A DNA stretch of 64,000 nucleotides from Paenibacillus sp. LS1 (lineage in GTDB: Bacteria; Bacillota; Bacilli; Paenibacillales; Paenibacillaceae). Below the pieces are notes generated by a model. The model made no database searches, had not been told where the DNA came from, and saw nothing but the letters and a program-made list of their open reading frames with translations. The stretch spans positions 1,302,001-1,366,000 of the forward strand of contig NZ_JAPDOE010000001.1 of the NCBI RefSeq assembly GCF_026013365.1, given 5' to 3'. Within the stretch, counting starts at the first letter, position 1. Every line of letters starts with the position of its first letter. The position numbers and the translations under genes were made by a program. Positions 55,282 through 64,000 of this stretch are shown one piece after another.

Positions 55282-56499
55282 TTACTCAGCAAGTTCCTGA
55301 CCCTTCGTTTCCCGGCCCCAGAACAGTACAGCTGCCGCGCCAATGAGGATCGTCACGAAGAAAATCGTGAAAATCAGGCTGATCGCCACTTCGCGCTGAA
55401 CCAGCATACCGACCATTAATGGAGCAAGTACCCCACCGATCCGGCCAACCGATGTAGCGAGACCCACACCTGTCGAACGAACGGAAGTCGGATACAATTC
55501 CGGACTGTAGGCGTACAGACCACCCCAGGCTCCAAGATTAAAGAAGGAAAGACAGATTCCTGCGGTCAGGATTGTCGCTTCCGTTGTTGCCAGTCCGAAT
55601 GCAATCGCACTGAATGCAGTCAAGGTGAGATACACAACCAATACGAACTTGCGACCGTAACGTTCAATGAAGTACGCCGCGGTGAAGTAACCTGGCAACT
55701 GTGCGATCGTCATGATCAGCACGTATTGGAAGCTTTTAACCAACGTAAATCCTTTTGCCATCACAACCGAAGGCAGCCACAGGAACATTCCATAATAAGA
55801 GAAAATGACGGTAAACCACAAAATCCAGAGCATCAACGTTGTACGGCGATGTGGTGCTGACCAGACGGTAGCCACTTTCTCACGGAACGTGATTTTATGA
55901 AGCTTGGTATGATTCTTGTACCGAGGCGGGTCCTGAATGGCACGACGCAGATACAGAGCGTAGAACGCCGGAAGCGCACCAATGGCAAAGGCAATTCTCC
56001 ATCCGTACTCCGGGATGACAAAGTTGGCAATGAGCGCCGATACGATCCAGCCCCCTGCCCAGAAACTTTCCAATAATACAACAGCACGTCCACGTTCCGC
56101 TGTAGGCATCGACTCCGATACCAGTGTAGATGCCACGGGCAACTCGCCGCCAAGTCCGATACCTGCAACCAGACGCAGTGCACACAATACGGCGAATCCG
56201 GTCGCCAATGCAGATAAACCGCTTGCAATGGTGAATATTAACAAGGTCCACATCAGAATGGCCTTCCGTCCAAAACGGTCCGCAAGTGCACCTGCGAGCA
56301 AAGCTCCTAGCGCCATACCGATGGAGTTAATACTCGTAAGTACACCGACTTGTCCGGGACTGAGACTCCATTCCTTGGCGAGTGCAGCCACGATAAAGGA
56401 GATCATACCAACTTCCATCGCATCAAACAGCCAGCTCATGCCGGCACTGAACAGCAGCTTGCGCTGCTTGGGATTCCGCAATACTTCCAGTTTGCTCAT
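55282..56499 (-). CDS. MFS transporter, NiaP-like
   Basis: Twelve-segment major facilitator permease of about 405 aa. Motif A between segments 2 and 3 is GALADRFGRKA; RLVAGIGLGGELPVAS and SESMPTAERGRAV are typical of the sugar-porter-like group containing B. subtilis NiaP (YceI), a nicotinate importer. The assignment to nicotinate is by resemblance. ATG at 56499 with AGGGAG nine bases upstream; a GTG one codon earlier is too close. Confidence 0.8.
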   Translation of the reverse strand: MSKLEVLRNPKQRKLLFSAGMSWLFDAMEVGMISFIVAALAKEWSLSPGQVGVLTSINSIGMALGALLAGALADRFGRKAILMWTLLIFTIASGLSALATGFAVLCALRLVAGIGLGGELPVASTLVSESMPTAERGRAVVLLESFWAGGWIVSALIANFVIPEYGWRIAFAIGALPAFYALYLRRAIQDPPRYKNHTKLHKITFREKVATVWSAPHRRTTLMLWILWFTVIFSYYGMFLWLPSVVMAKGFTLVKSFQYVLIMTIAQLPGYFTAAYFIERYGRKFVLVVYLTLTAFSAIAFGLATTEATILTAGICLSFFNLGAWGGLYAYSPELYPTSVRSTGVGLATSVGRIGGVLAPLMVGMLVQREVAISLIFTIFFVTILIGAAAVLFWGRETKGQELAE

Positions 56500-56612
56500 C
56501 ACTTATAGCTCCCTTGATCTCTATGTAGTCATTCTGACACTAAATCATTATTATGCAGAATGCTCCAGAAATCAATGCAAAATAAGCTTTTCCTTCCGAT
56601 TTCTACGATACC

Positions 56613-57428
56613 TCACCCCTTGAGTGAACCCGCTGTCAGACCTGCTACAAAGTAACGCTGGAGCAGAAGGAACAGCACGATCATCGGAATGGCCGTTACC
56701 AGCACACCTGTAAGCATCATCGGATAGTTCGTGACGTATTCCCCGCGGAACTGCATAAGCGCGAGCGGTAAAGTGAGCTTGGACTTACTGCTGAGCATGA
56801 GCATCGGAATTAGCAAGTCATTCCAGACCATGACGAGCAGGAACGTAGCCGTTGCCGCCAGCGAAGGTGCAGCCAGTGGCAGTGCAATCCGCGTATAGAG
56901 TCTCCATTCGCTGGCCCCATCCATACTGCCCGCTTCCAGAATCTCCGAATTGAGCATGCGCATGAAACCTGTCAACATAAATACAGAAACAGGCATCAGC
57001 ATCGCAGCGGATACGACAATCAATCCCGTGAGACTGTCCGACCACCCCAGTGTACGTGTGAGAGAATAGATCGGCAGCATGCTCACTTGGGAAGGAACGA
57101 TCAGACCGGCTACGAACAGAGCAAACACGATTTTACCTACACTACCGCCCCAGCGGACAATGGCGTAAGCAATCATGCTACTCAGCAACAACTCAATTGC
57201 AACCGTACCGAGCGTCACGACCAGACTATTCCCGAAATATTGCCACATCGGCTGATTGCGGAACATGCCAGTGATGTTATCCCACGTAAACGGGTCCGGC
57301 CAGCTGAATGGACTGGTGAAGAAATTGCTGCTTGTTTTGAACGAGGATACAAACACAAAGTACAGCGGCACCAGAATCAGCAGCGCGTACACCAATAAGA
57401 TCAGGCGATTGAACCATTTTAAAAACAT
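56613..57428 (-). CDS. Carbohydrate ABC transporter permease, MalG type
   Basis: Second permease of the second sugar ABC importer in the window. EAA loop EILEAGSMDGASEWRLYTRI then ALPLAAPSL; six membrane segments; 271 aa. AAGGGAG five bases before the ATG. It follows the MalF-type gene by 49 bp and ends the operon. No ATPase nearby, as for the transporter at 1791-4924. Confidence 0.93.
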   Translation of the reverse strand: MFLKWFNRLILLVYALLILVPLYFVFVSSFKTSSNFFTSPFSWPDPFTWDNITGMFRNQPMWQYFGNSLVVTLGTVAIELLLSSMIAYAIVRWGGSVGKIVFALFVAGLIVPSQVSMLPIYSLTRTLGWSDSLTGLIVVSAAMLMPVSVFMLTGFMRMLNSEILEAGSMDGASEWRLYTRIALPLAAPSLAATATFLLVMVWNDLLIPMLMLSSKSKLTLPLALMQFRGEYVTNYPMMLTGVLVTAIPMIVLFLLLQRYFVAGLTAGSLKG

Positions 57429-57477
57429 GTGAACTCCCTTCTGCCTTGGTTGCAGGATGAATGCTCCAGCATCAACC

Positions 57478-58350
57478 TCAATAGCTTACCCGGTCGGCAC
57501 GCAGTGCCTTGAACTGCAACAGCGTCAAGAGCGCGAGCAACACCAGGAAGATCATTGAACCGGCAGAAGCCAGACCAAATGAATAGCTGCCAAAGGCGGT
57601 ATGATAGATGTATGTTGTCAAAATTTCAGTTGCGTAGTTCGGCCCTCCGTCTGTCATTGTGAAAATGAGGTCAAATGCCTTGAACGACTGAATGGTCGTA
57701 TAAGCCACAACAATCGTTGCCGAAGGTGCCAGCAGTGGCCAGGTCACGGTACGGAATACCTGCCATTTGCTGCCGCCGTCCATACGAGCCGCTTCATACA
57801 GTTCTGCCGGAATGCCTTGCAGACCTGCGATGAATACAATCATCATCTGACCGGCATGGGCCCATACCTGTACCGCAGCGATGGAATAGATGGCGATCTT
57901 CGGATCACCAATCCAGTTGCGAGCGATGCTACTCATCCCCGCTTCATTTAACCCATAGTTGATCAATCCAATGGATGGATCATACATAAATGCCCAGATC
58001 AGTCCGACCGATACGGAGGACAGAATCGCAGGCAGGAAATACAATGCCCGAAGCACAATGCGTGTCTTGGTATTGCGTACCAGGAGCAGGGCCAGGACAA
58101 GTGAAATAAAGGTTTGTGCAATAACAACCGTTAACATGAACTCCACGTTGTTGCCAAAGGCTTTGCGGAATACGATGCTGCTGAGACTGTCCTTGTAATT
58201 ATCCAGCCCTACAAATGCATACGACGGGGATACCCCGTCCCAATCCGTAAAGGAGTAGAACAGCCCCGTCAATGTAGGAAATACGAACAATCCAACGTAC
58301 AGCAGCAACCCGGGGATCAGAAACAGGGATAGCTGAAGACGGTTTTTCAT
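57478..58350 (-). CDS. Carbohydrate ABC transporter permease, MalF type
   Basis: First permease of this importer. Six membrane segments; EAA loop ELYEAARMDGGSKWQVFRTV then TWPLLAPSA; VGLIWAFMYDPSIGLINY is typical of the UgpA/MsmF group. 290 aa. Its ATG is only three bases after the binding-protein stop, so it is translationally coupled. Confidence 0.93.
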   Translation of the reverse strand: MKNRLQLSLFLIPGLLLYVGLFVFPTLTGLFYSFTDWDGVSPSYAFVGLDNYKDSLSSIVFRKAFGNNVEFMLTVVIAQTFISLVLALLLVRNTKTRIVLRALYFLPAILSSVSVGLIWAFMYDPSIGLINYGLNEAGMSSIARNWIGDPKIAIYSIAAVQVWAHAGQMMIVFIAGLQGIPAELYEAARMDGGSKWQVFRTVTWPLLAPSATIVVAYTTIQSFKAFDLIFTMTDGGPNYATEILTTYIYHTAFGSYSFGLASAGSMIFLVLLALLTLLQFKALRADRVSY

Positions 58351-58353
58351 CGT

Positions 58354-59628
58354 TTATTTCCCGATATGCTGATCAATGATCGCTTGTGCCTGCTGTGCTG
58401 CTTCTTCTGGAGAAGTGCCGCTCAGTACAGCCTGGATGGAGTTGGTTACTGCTTTTTGATTATCTCCGTTCAGGATGGTGAACCGTGGCTGGAACACGGT
58501 TTTTTTGCTCGCCCATTCTCCGGCTACCTGAAGCTCAGGCGTATCGTACTTCACATCATTCACCGTTACATTCTGTCCCGTTTGGTTGGCATAGTCACTC
58601 GCTACATCGGGATTGCTAAGGAATTCGAGGAACTTCTTCGCTTCTTCCGGATGTTTTGACTTGCTGTTCACGGCGAGCATGAATGTGGTCGTATGCACTC
58701 CTTCATACTTCGCTTGATCTGCGCTTACGGTAATCGGTGCAAGCAGTTTTTGCTCCAGGTTTGGATTCTGCTGCTTGTTCTGAGCTAATTGATACGATCC
58801 ACTTGCCAGCATCGCTGCTTTTTCTTGAATAAACAGTGCGCCAGCCGCAGGGTCCTTCGTGCCCAGTGCATCTTGCTGGAAGTAACCTTTATCGTTCAGT
58901 TCCTTGATTTGAGTCAACGTTTTCACCCAGAACTCATCCGTTAGTTTAGCTTCGCCAGCTTCCACTTTGGTAAAAATGTCGTCACTCGGTGCATTGTTCA
59001 TCACCATCGTATTCATGAATTGCCCTGGGCCAATGTCCGCTCCGGCAAAGGCAATCGGAATGATGCCATTGTCTTTCAGCTTCTGGCAAAGTGCCAGGAA
59101 ACCTTCCCAATCGGTCGGTGGCGTCAGGCCGTATTGTTCAAACAGTTTTACGTTATAGATAGGATCGTTATATACGAGTTGATACGGGATCGCATATTGC
59201 TTGCCATCATGCTGTCCTGATTCAATCAGCTTCGAATTGTAGGCCGACAGGAACGATGATCCAGTCAGATCCGTGAACAATCCGGCTTTGGTGAAGGCTT
59301 CGAACTGTGCACCCGGGAAAGAAGCAAATACATCTCCTACCGAACCGTCACTGATTTTGGATTGTACGGTGGACTGGTATTGATCGGAGGGCAGTGTCTG
59401 CATCTCCACGTTGATGTTTGGGTTTTCTTTTTCAAATGCGTCAATGCTCTTGTTCAGTGCTTCCACATCTTCTCCACGCCAGTGCATGAAGCTGATCGTA
59501 ACTTTGCCTGAACCCGAGGAGCCGTTCTCTCCAGATGACGCGTTATCCCCACCGCCGCAAGCTGACAGCAGGATGGACATCACCAGCATACTGACGAGCG
59601 GCAGGATCAATTTTTTATTTTTTTTCAT
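58354..59628 (-). CDS. Sugar ABC transporter substrate-binding lipoprotein
   Basis: Family 1 extracellular binding protein. MKKNKKLILPLVSMLVMSI is followed by lipobox LSAC and a Gly/Ser-rich linker. ITISFMHWRGEDV-type opening, FASFPGAQFEAFTKAGLF and YAIPYQLVYNDPIYNVKLF are typical. 424 aa from the ATG with AGGAGG ten bases upstream; a further upstream start is not needed. First gene of the three-gene transporter operon. Repeat copy C lies just 5' of it. Confidence 0.93.
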   Translation of the reverse strand: MKKNKKLILPLVSMLVMSILLSACGGGDNASSGENGSSGSGKVTISFMHWRGEDVEALNKSIDAFEKENPNINVEMQTLPSDQYQSTVQSKISDGSVGDVFASFPGAQFEAFTKAGLFTDLTGSSFLSAYNSKLIESGQHDGKQYAIPYQLVYNDPIYNVKLFEQYGLTPPTDWEGFLALCQKLKDNGIIPIAFAGADIGPGQFMNTMVMNNAPSDDIFTKVEAGEAKLTDEFWVKTLTQIKELNDKGYFQQDALGTKDPAAGALFIQEKAAMLASGSYQLAQNKQQNPNLEQKLLAPITVSADQAKYEGVHTTTFMLAVNSKSKHPEEAKKFLEFLSNPDVASDYANQTGQNVTVNDVKYDTPELQVAGEWASKKTVFQPRFTILNGDNQKAVTNSIQAVLSGTSPEEAAQQAQAIIDQHIGK

Positions 59629-59709
59629 GAAAGACGACCTCCTGAGGATGATTAATGTAAGTTGCACGAAAGTTTTTACACGGGGCACTCCGAGTGCAGT
59701 ACCATCTTC

Positions 59710-59826
59710 CGATCGCTGTTATCCCCGGATTTCTTTGAATCATTTCTTTCAATGGTTAAAATCCGGGTATAAAGGCGAGCGCTCCGCTTCTTCAGATCGG
59801 TTCTGCCCTCTCCGTTAAAGTGTAAA
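59710..59826. repeat. Dispersed hairpin repeat, copy C (short type)
   Basis: CGATCGCTGTTATCCCCGG ... AAAATCCGGGTATAAAGGCG, then CGCTCCGCTTCTTCAG and TCTGCCCTCTCCGTTA. Nearly identical to copy A in the stem and tail; the loop differs. It ends close to the 3' end of ssuD. Confidence 0.85.
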
Positions 59827-59858
59827 AAAAGGGGCACTTACTTAGAGTTGGTAGTAAC

Positions 59859-61061
59859 TTAGTTAGTAGTAAATGAGTGCTGCTTCTGTCTTGTTTTCCA
59901 TTTCTCGCGAATGATGGGCATCACGGTCCGTCCGAAGATTTCGGCTTCTTCCAGATGCGGGTAACCGGATAATATAAATGTGGTCACGCCCAGATCTCCA
60001 TATTCCATCAGACGTTCTGCGACCTGTTCGGCTGTACCCACAATAAGGATCGCACCGCCGGAACGCACAACGGACAAGCCTGTCCACAGGTTGGGACCTA
60101 CGACAAACTGCTGCTTCTCGGACAGTTCACGTAGCTCATTCTGTCTGCGTTGGTTGGTTGCATCCGTCTCGGCAAAAGCGGCTTTGGCTTTCTCAATTGC
60201 TTCTGGTGGTACTTTGCTAATAATCTCCCAAGCTGCTGCCCATGCTTCTTCCTCGGTATCCCGAATGAGCACTTGTGCACGCATGCCATAACGGAGCTGA
60301 CGATCTTGTCCGGTTTCCTCTTTCACCTGCTGACGGATGACCTCAATCTCTTCGATCTGCTCCTGAATCCAGTCATGAGGCTCGCCCCACATAAGGAACG
60401 TATCCGCATGTTCAACAGCGACCTTCTTGGCAATCGGAGAACTTCCTCCCAGATAGAATGGTGGATGCGGATTTTGCACCGTCTCCGGCATGCCTACCGG
60501 TCCTTTGAAATTGTAATACTGGCCGTTGAATTCAGGATTGGGATCGCTGGGGGTATCTGCTCCAGATTTTGAACTACTTCCGGCAAACTCCGTCAGATTT
60601 AATCCTGTCGATTGAGTCCATGAACGCTTCATCACTTCCATATACTCACTCGCCCGGACATACCGTTCATCATGCGCATGTGCCAGTGGATCGCCGAGTT
60701 CCTCCAGATCACGAACAGAACTGCCTGTCACCACATTGATCATGGCGCGACCACCAGAGAGCTGATCCAGTGCCGCTCCCATTCGTGCAGCGAGTACGGG
60801 TGTAACCAAACCCGGGCGAATGGCGACAAGGGGACGCAATGTCTTCGTGTGACTCATCACAGCCGAGCCGACCACCCACGCGTCCAGACAGGCTCCCCCT
60901 GTCGGAATCAGTACAAATTCGAATCCTGCCTTCTCCGCCGTCTGTGCCACATCAATCAGATAATCCAGACTCGGTTCCCGCTCCGGTGCAACCCCTACAT
61001 ACTTACCATCCCCTGCTGTAGGCAAAAACCATCCAAACTTCATTTCTTCCTGTTCGCTCAC
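59859..61061 (-). CDS. ssuD: FMNH2-dependent alkanesulfonate monooxygenase
   Basis: Releases sulfite from alkanesulfonates for use as a sulfur source, with reduced FMN from a separate reductase. Luciferase-like TIM barrel: MKFGWFLPTAGDGKYVG, MSHTKTLRPLVAIRPG, LDQLSGGRAMINVVTG and PPFYLGGSSPIAKKVA are SsuD hallmarks. About 400 aa from a GTG at 61061 with AAGGGA nine bases upstream; other starts at 61070 (TTG) and 61043 (ATG) are possible. No ssuABC or ssuE adjacent. Confidence 0.92.
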   Translation of the reverse strand: MSEQEEMKFGWFLPTAGDGKYVGVAPEREPSLDYLIDVAQTAEKAGFEFVLIPTGGACLDAWVVGSAVMSHTKTLRPLVAIRPGLVTPVLAARMGAALDQLSGGRAMINVVTGSSVRDLEELGDPLAHAHDERYVRASEYMEVMKRSWTQSTGLNLTEFAGSSSKSGADTPSDPNPEFNGQYYNFKGPVGMPETVQNPHPPFYLGGSSPIAKKVAVEHADTFLMWGEPHDWIQEQIEEIEVIRQQVKEETGQDRQLRYGMRAQVLIRDTEEEAWAAAWEIISKVPPEAIEKAKAAFAETDATNQRRQNELRELSEKQQFVVGPNLWTGLSVVRSGGAILIVGTAEQVAERLMEYGDLGVTTFILSGYPHLEEAEIFGRTVMPIIREKWKTRQKQHSFTTN

Positions 61062-61155
61062 AAAAGTCAATCCCTTCTATGAATAAATAAAGTCTCATGT
61101 TAAAAATAAGATCACTGTTCTGCCACTCCTCCGTTCCGGTTACGAATCGTTCTTA

Positions 61156-61310
61156 CGATCACTGTTATCTCCAAATTTTTTGATTCCCTTTTCTAAGGGG
61201 AAATCCGGAGATAGCTTATGCTTCCGATGTAGCTTTCTTTCAGAAAGCTTTCAGGTGAACACTACGTTTCTTCAGAATCGATTTCGTCCCCTCCACTACG
61301 TTTGCACTCG
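61156..61310. repeat. Dispersed hairpin repeat, copy D (long type)
   Basis: CGATCACTGTTATCTCC ... AAATCCGGAGATAGCTTATG, then AGCTTTCTTTCAGAAAGCT and a diverged tail. It shares the second hairpin with copy B and is the most diverged copy. Confidence 0.78.
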
Positions 61311-61583
61311 TTTAAAACTTATTTTTAAAGTGTGCCTAATTTCTAATTCCTTTTCAAAGTACGCATCCAAATGCCGATTAATTAACTTGGTTTAATAGGT
61401 ATGGACATCATATCAATTGATTTGTCTGTGATCAATGTCATTTCGCGGCAATTTTATTTTGTCATTTTGTGGTCTTTTCTCAGATTTAGGTCTTCCTGAT
61501 CTTGAATATGTATAAAACCCACCTGTATAATAGGTTATAAATAAAACTTTTAACGATACTTATACAATAAAGAGGTGTTCCTG
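61311..61583. other. AT-rich leader of the AraC gene
   Basis: No gene. It presumably carries the promoter of the AraC-family gene at 61584. Confidence 0.4.
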
Positions 61584-62456
61584 ATGACCGCGAGCATGAA
61601 GGAGGACCACCATGAGTTTTTGGATATTATTTTCTTCACTCCATCTGAATTCGAGAAAGCTGGTGGCGCCTGGCCGATTCGCATTGGCCGCAATATAGCC
61701 AAGACCAACTATCATATTGGCCCTCGTACCACACCTTATCATTATTTGCTATTTGTGCTGGAGGGGGAAGGTACATTCATACAGAACGGACAGCGTCATA
61801 CCCTTCGAGCCAGGGATGCGTTCTGTCTGTTTCCGCATGTTACCCATGAGTACTGGACGGACCCGGAGGACACGTTGCAGAAAATATTTATTGCCTTTGA
61901 CGGTGCACATGCAGCCGAACTGCTGTCTCGAATTGGACTTACACCCGATTCACCGTATCGTTCAGGTGTACTGACACCGGAGACTGCAAGCGCCATGCGC
62001 TCGTTCATGGAGGATGTTCGCAAACCGCAGGACGGAGCAAGTGATCTGGGAAGACTCACCCGGTTTCTAAGCCTCTTTGACCGGATTGCTCGTTCCCCCG
62101 CAACCAAAGGATTGCAACCGGATTCAGCCACGCCTTGGCTCCAGAAAGGCAAGGAATATATGGACATTCATTTTGCAGGCGGCATCTCCGTGGAAGGTGT
62201 CTCTGCTCATGCTGGCGTGGATCGAACCCATTTTGCCAAACAGTTCCGCAAAGCCTATGGCCTGTCTCCCGTGCAATATATCCAGCAATTGAAAATGACC
62301 CAGGCCAAACGTCTGCTCGTACAGACGCCGCTAAGCTTAACTGAAGTAGCTCATTCCGTAGGTTACCCGGACTTGTTCTCCTTCTCCAAAGCGTTTAAAA
62401 AGCAAGTCGGTTTGCCGCCCAATCGCTATCGCACAGCGGAAAGCACGAAAGATTGA
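61584..62456 (+). CDS. AraC-family transcriptional regulator
   Basis: 290-aa regulator: cupin-like sensor (YHYLLFVLEGEGTFIQNG; ARDAFCLFPHVTHEYW) and C-terminal double helix-turn-helix (SVEGVSAHAGVDRTHFAKQF; LTEVAHSVGYPDLFSFSKAF). ATG at 61584 with AGAGGTG six bases upstream; a GTG three codons earlier is within that site. It is divergent from ssuD with a repeat in between; the target is unknown. Confidence 0.9.
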   Translation: MTASMKEDHHEFLDIIFFTPSEFEKAGGAWPIRIGRNIAKTNYHIGPRTTPYHYLLFVLEGEGTFIQNGQRHTLRARDAFCLFPHVTHEYWTDPEDTLQKIFIAFDGAHAAELLSRIGLTPDSPYRSGVLTPETASAMRSFMEDVRKPQDGASDLGRLTRFLSLFDRIARSPATKGLQPDSATPWLQKGKEYMDIHFAGGISVEGVSAHAGVDRTHFAKQFRKAYGLSPVQYIQQLKMTQAKRLLVQTPLSLTEVAHSVGYPDLFSFSKAFKKQVGLPPNRYRTAESTKD

Positions 62457-62617
62457 GGGAGCGACCTTTCGCTCCCCAGCCTATAATCCATGCCTCATGC
62501 ACCACGCCTTGTGTACGGTTGTGTACGATACTGCGTCTACCAAATTGCAATGGACTCCTGAGTTTCATAGCCTGCACATCATAACTTGGAAAATCCATTA
62601 CTAAATCCACCACCAAA

Positions 62618-62651
62618 GAAGGCAAGCCCCATTAACCCGGGACTTGCCTTC
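62618..62651. terminator. Terminator between convergent genes
   Basis: GAAGGCAAG/CTTGCCTTC stem followed by TTTC. Confidence 0.7.
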
Positions 62652-62713
62652 TTTCTATACTATAGTATTGACGCACGTACCCGAAACCAGGAACTTTTTA
62701 CGTTGACCTAACG

Positions 62714-63637
62714 CTATTCCTTCTCCTCATCCTTGCGCGCAAGCGGAATACCGTTCTCCTTGGCATACCATGCTTCATAATGATGCACAGCCACACCTGC
62801 AAAAGAAGAATGAGAGGAACCCAGATCGAACACCTTCGCCATTTCTTCATTCATATTGCTAACCGGTTTACGGAAAAAGGTCAGGTGATCCCCCTCGTGG
62901 GTATCCGCGAGTTCCGCTCCGATCCAGACTTTCTTGCCGAGATCATCTGCTTCGTCCAGTTCTTCCTTGGACAGATCATACATCTGCTGTCCACTATCCC
63001 GGTAAGCCATAATGGCCACCGCATCAAAGTGGGAGATCACCCAGCGACTGAATGTACCCTCACCTTCAGCCGACTGACGGGCATCAAGCCAGAACGGGAT
63101 CGCAGCGCTCATGTACAGTCCGGCATCCTCGCCGGCTTTCGTCCAGGCCTTCATGTTGTTCTGCCACTCTGCAATGACGCTACTCTCCTCGTTCTCCCAG
63201 CGCTTCAGCTGATACGGCTCCACATCCAGTTGAATGCCTTGGAAGCGTTCATTCTTCGCCGAAGCTGCATTGTATGCTCGTACTCGCTCGATAAAAGCAA
63301 GTCCTTCATCCCGCTTCTCCTCATAGGCCCAGTCTGCATGACCGTTAAGTCCATGCACTTCAATCTCGGCTTGCCCTGCAGCCGCAATGAATTTGCGGTA
63401 TGTTGCGTCAGGCACCTCATCCTGGATTTGCAGGAAGATGGTATCCACGCCCTGTTCTTTGGAAAAGGCAATAATCTCAGGCGTCTGTTCTGCAATAATG
63501 GACGCGTCCCACAGCCAGGTCGCTTTATGCTCCTCCGCCTCGAACCATTTGAACATCCAGGACAGAAGCAGCAGGCACAACACCACAGCCAGAATGGCCC
63601 ATTTCGCCATACCCACCAGCTTGCCCCGTTGCCTCAT
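62714..63637 (-). CDS. Membrane-anchored glycosidase-like protein
   Basis: 307 aa. One N-terminal membrane segment (WAILAVVLCLLLLSWMF) and an extracellular domain with TIM-barrel features: TPEIIAFSKEQGVDTIFLQ, FQGIQLDVEPYQLKRW (a D-x-E pair like that of family 18 hydrolases), FDAVAIMAYRDS, and VAVHHYEAWY. Likely acts on a cell-surface polysaccharide, but no family was firmly assigned. It begins eight bases after the nucleotide-sugar dehydrogenase stop, so it is in the same operon. Confidence 0.65.
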   Translation of the reverse strand: MRQRGKLVGMAKWAILAVVLCLLLLSWMFKWFEAEEHKATWLWDASIIAEQTPEIIAFSKEQGVDTIFLQIQDEVPDATYRKFIAAAGQAEIEVHGLNGHADWAYEEKRDEGLAFIERVRAYNAASAKNERFQGIQLDVEPYQLKRWENEESSVIAEWQNNMKAWTKAGEDAGLYMSAAIPFWLDARQSAEGEGTFSRWVISHFDAVAIMAYRDSGQQMYDLSKEELDEADDLGKKVWIGAELADTHEGDHLTFFRKPVSNMNEEMAKVFDLGSSHSSFAGVAVHHYEAWYAKENGIPLARKDEEKE

Positions 63638-63645
63638 ATATTTCC

Positions 63646-64000
63646 TCAGACGAGCAACGCTTCACTTGGCTCAAGCACAGGATGCTGTACCGAGTGACCA
63701 ATCTTGTAGATATGCGGATGTGTGTATGAACGGAACGCATTACGTGTATCCAGAATCGGTACACCCATCTCGGCAATATCAAAGTAAGGCAAATCGCTGT
63801 GGTTGGTGATCAGCACGATGCAATCGTACTTCTTGAACTGTTCCAGATTGAACGCTTCGCTGTGTACGGTCTCCCCATGCTTGTCTTGGAAGGAATCCGC
63901 GTGTGGATCGTAGTAGCTAACGTTAGCTCCACTTTCCTTGAACAGTTCATATACTTCCAGTCCTGGTGATTCACGCAGGTCGGCAATATTAGGCTTGTAC
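63646..64000 (-). CDS. Nucleotide-sugar dehydrogenase (C-terminal part only)
   Basis: Open to the right edge. The visible 117 residues are the C-terminal UDP-binding domain of the UDP-glucose/GDP-mannose dehydrogenase family: KPNIADLRESPGLEVYELF, ANVSYYDPHADSF, YDCIVLITNHSDLPY and ILDTRNAF. This matches the UDP-N-acetyl-mannosaminuronate/WbpA-like subgroup more than the UDP-glucose subgroup. It supplies uronic-type sugars for surface polysaccharide; the adjacent glycosidase-like gene fits that role. Confidence 0.88.
   Translation of the reverse strand, partial: YKPNIADLRESPGLEVYELFKESGANVSYYDPHADSFQDKHGETVHSEAFNLEQFKKYDCIVLITNHSDLPYFDIAEMGVPILDTRNAFRSYTHPHIYKIGHSVQHPVLEPSEALLV

Noticed and set aside
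62780..63697. 305-codon plus-strand frame
   Set aside because: Antisense to the glycosidase-like gene and unlike any protein family.
1..64000. CRISPR array, tRNA or rRNA genes
   Set aside because: No regularly spaced direct repeats and no recognisable tRNA or rRNA segments were seen on either strand.

Overview
The window reads as chromosomal DNA of a Paenibacillus-type Firmicute. Evidence: strong AGGAGG-like ribosome sites, many TTG/GTG starts, a YesM-type sensor kinase beside a three-gene sugar ABC transporter, several AraC regulators, a secreted PL9 pectate lyase, an S-layer-anchored surface protein, and a B. subtilis-style Fnr with a C-terminal CxxCxxxxC cluster motif. The genus is inferred from gene content and style, not from a marker gene. 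No rRNA, tRNA, CRISPR array or insertion sequence was recognised.

Layout. 1-4924: sugar ABC transporter with a sensor kinase, minus strand, kinase cut by the window edge. 5074-12648: anaerobic fermentation block (pflA, pflB, adhE) next to divergent fnr, with perfect TGTGA-N6-TCACA Fnr palindromes at pflB (two) and adhE (one) and a near-perfect one facing fnr. 12743-14891: lipoprotein, unknown protein, HxlR regulator. 15197-20552: sugar-catabolism genes (ThuA-like, TIM-barrel isomerase, Gfo/Idh/MocA) with a divergent AraC regulator, then a second oxidoreductase. 20753-24888: membrane and stress genes (VTT protein, msrAB fusion, Amj flippase, YdaT-like, YitT). 25836-27103: a TIR-like effector gene translationally coupled to a tiny basic protein. 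27707-39781: large S-layer-anchored surface protein, cysK, DinG-like helicase, a frameshifted catalase, pectate lyase.

40279-47198 is an AT-rich defence island on the minus strand. It holds a three-component ABC system (Rad50-like DUF3732 ATPase, middle component, and an effector whose N-terminus looks like a Cap4/DUF4297-type nuclease) and, separated by a terminator, a helicase fused to a PD-(D/E)XK nuclease. It abuts a WXG100-type polymorphic toxin with a nuclease-like C-terminus, its presumed immunity gene, and a decayed gene remnant. 49231-55003: yaaA, a prohibitin-like protein, an AraC regulator reading in frame through a perfect Fur box into a siderophore-binding lipoprotein, and a SleB-type cell-wall hydrolase. 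55282-64000: NiaP-like transporter, a second sugar ABC transporter, ssuD, another AraC regulator, a membrane-anchored glycosidase-like protein and the end of a nucleotide-sugar dehydrogenase.

The strongest candidates for new biology are the ABC three-component system with the neighbouring helicase-nuclease, the two-gene TIR operon, and a dispersed hairpin repeat family whose four copies all sit in the same orientation 5' of minus-strand genes.
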